A DNA stretch of 5,388 nucleotides, taken from Candidatus Poseidoniaceae archaeon. Lineage in GTDB: Archaea > Thermoplasmatota > Poseidoniia > Poseidoniales > Poseidoniaceae. The notes beneath the pieces are model-generated. The model ran no database searches and had not been told where the DNA came from. It saw only the letters and a program-made list of their open reading frames with translations. The DNA lies in the NCBI GenBank assembly GCA_030741455.1, contig JASLVI010000103.1, forward strand, positions 1 through 5,388, in the 5' to 3' direction. Shown one piece after another: positions 5,132 to 5,388 of the stretch. A program made the position numbers and the translations under genes. The stretch's first letter is position 1, and the number at the start of each line of letters is the position of its first letter.

Positions 5132-5388
5132 ATGGGCGATGTGCTCATCGATGCTTGTGGATGGGTTGCACTGATTGATGGCGCATTCAACATTGATGCA
5201 TCCTTGTCGCAATTGGTTGGCCCTCCACAATTCATTCTCGTCGATTTGGTCCTTGATGAATTAGAGACGATTGAAGCAAGTCGTCCTCGAGGAAAGAGGC
5301 TCATGCTCGACCTCTTACTTCAGCGTTCAACCTTGATTGATTCTCAACCAATTCATACAGATGATGTGCTTTTAGAAATCGCAATCGA
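5132..5388 (+). CDS. PIN-domain protein, Fcf1/Utp24-like candidate, 3' end missing
   Basis: The first 85 codons of a protein that runs off the right edge. The pattern is that of a PIN-fold metal-dependent ribonuclease: a buried strand with the first acidic residue (VLIDACGWVALI, D7), then a strand and helix with the second (ILVDLVLDELETIE, E43), and a probable third site in HTDDVLLEIA (D77/D78). The residue two after D7, usually asparagine or serine, is cysteine. There is no antitoxin-like partner. Its position straight after aIF2-gamma matches a known archaeal neighbourhood in which a PIN protein related to eukaryotic Fcf1/Utp24 (18S rRNA processing) follows aIF2-gamma, often followed by RNA polymerase rpoE genes. 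A role in rRNA maturation rather than as a VapC-type toxin is therefore favoured, as inference from context. GAGGTG upstream supports the ATG. Confidence 0.75.
   Translation, partial: MGDVLIDACGWVALIDGAFNIDASLSQLVGPPQFILVDLVLDELETIEASRPRGKRLMLDLLLQRSTLIDSQPIHTDDVLLEIAI

Noticed and set aside
4924..5304. Minus-strand frame of 126 codons opposite the aIF2-gamma and PIN genes
   Set aside because: It crosses two genes with clear motifs and ribosome sites on the other strand; the protein is low in recognisable structure. Similar minus-strand frames at 3629-3997 and 4432-4803 were dropped for the same reason.
1..5388. Mobile element, CRISPR array, tRNA or rRNA gene, toxin-antitoxin pair, or a new multi-gene system
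   Set aside because: No terminal repeats, transposase, spaced repeats or cloverleaf seen. The PIN protein has no antitoxin-like partner and sits in a housekeeping context. All genes are intact members of known families.

Overview
The window is archaeal. It encodes, all on the + strand, an archaeal-type Orc1/Cdc6 replication initiator, ribosomal protein eS6, the gamma subunit of initiation factor aIF2, and a Dph2-type diphthamide enzyme. Archaea and eukaryotes have these and bacteria do not. The genes are compact, intron-free and tightly packed, and several have Shine-Dalgarno sites, which excludes a eukaryote. The mid-range GC, the loss of the aIF2-gamma zinc knuckle and the general look of the proteins suggest an uncultured, probably marine, euryarchaeon such as Marine Group II (Poseidoniales, Thermoplasmatota). 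That placement is inference from memory, not a phylogenetic result.

Layout, left to right: (1) the 3' part of a glycine-cleavage H-protein-like gene, cut by the left edge (1-301); (2) an archaeal hypoxanthine/purine phosphoribosyltransferase (319-900); (3) dph2 (900-2006), whose start codon overlaps the hpt stop by one base; (4) after a 67-base gap, orc1/cdc6 (2074-3261); (5) after a 64-base gap with a possible promoter, rps6e (3326-3841); (6) the aIF2-gamma gene (3884-5122), preceded by a perfect small hairpin and a strong Shine-Dalgarno; (7) the 5' part of a PIN-domain protein (5132-5388), cut by the right edge, whose Shine-Dalgarno overlaps the aIF2-gamma stop codon. No gap exceeds 70 bases, so there is no long non-coding stretch.

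The left cluster (H-like protein, Hpt, Dph2) looks like one transcription unit, with spacings of 17 and -1 bases. The right cluster (eS6, aIF2-gamma, PIN protein) is a translation unit that recurs in many archaea and often continues into RNA polymerase genes. Orc1/Cdc6 sits between them. The genes are mostly conserved housekeeping genes, and I see no defence system, mobile element, CRISPR array or RNA gene. I did not find a new multi-gene system. The real oddities are within proteins: the H-like protein has glutamate where the lipoylated lysine should be, aIF2-gamma lacks all four zinc-knuckle cysteines, Orc1/Cdc6 has an altered sensor-1 segment, and Dph2 and eS6 carry insertions. At the DNA level there is a GNRA-capped hairpin between rps6e and the aIF2-gamma gene.
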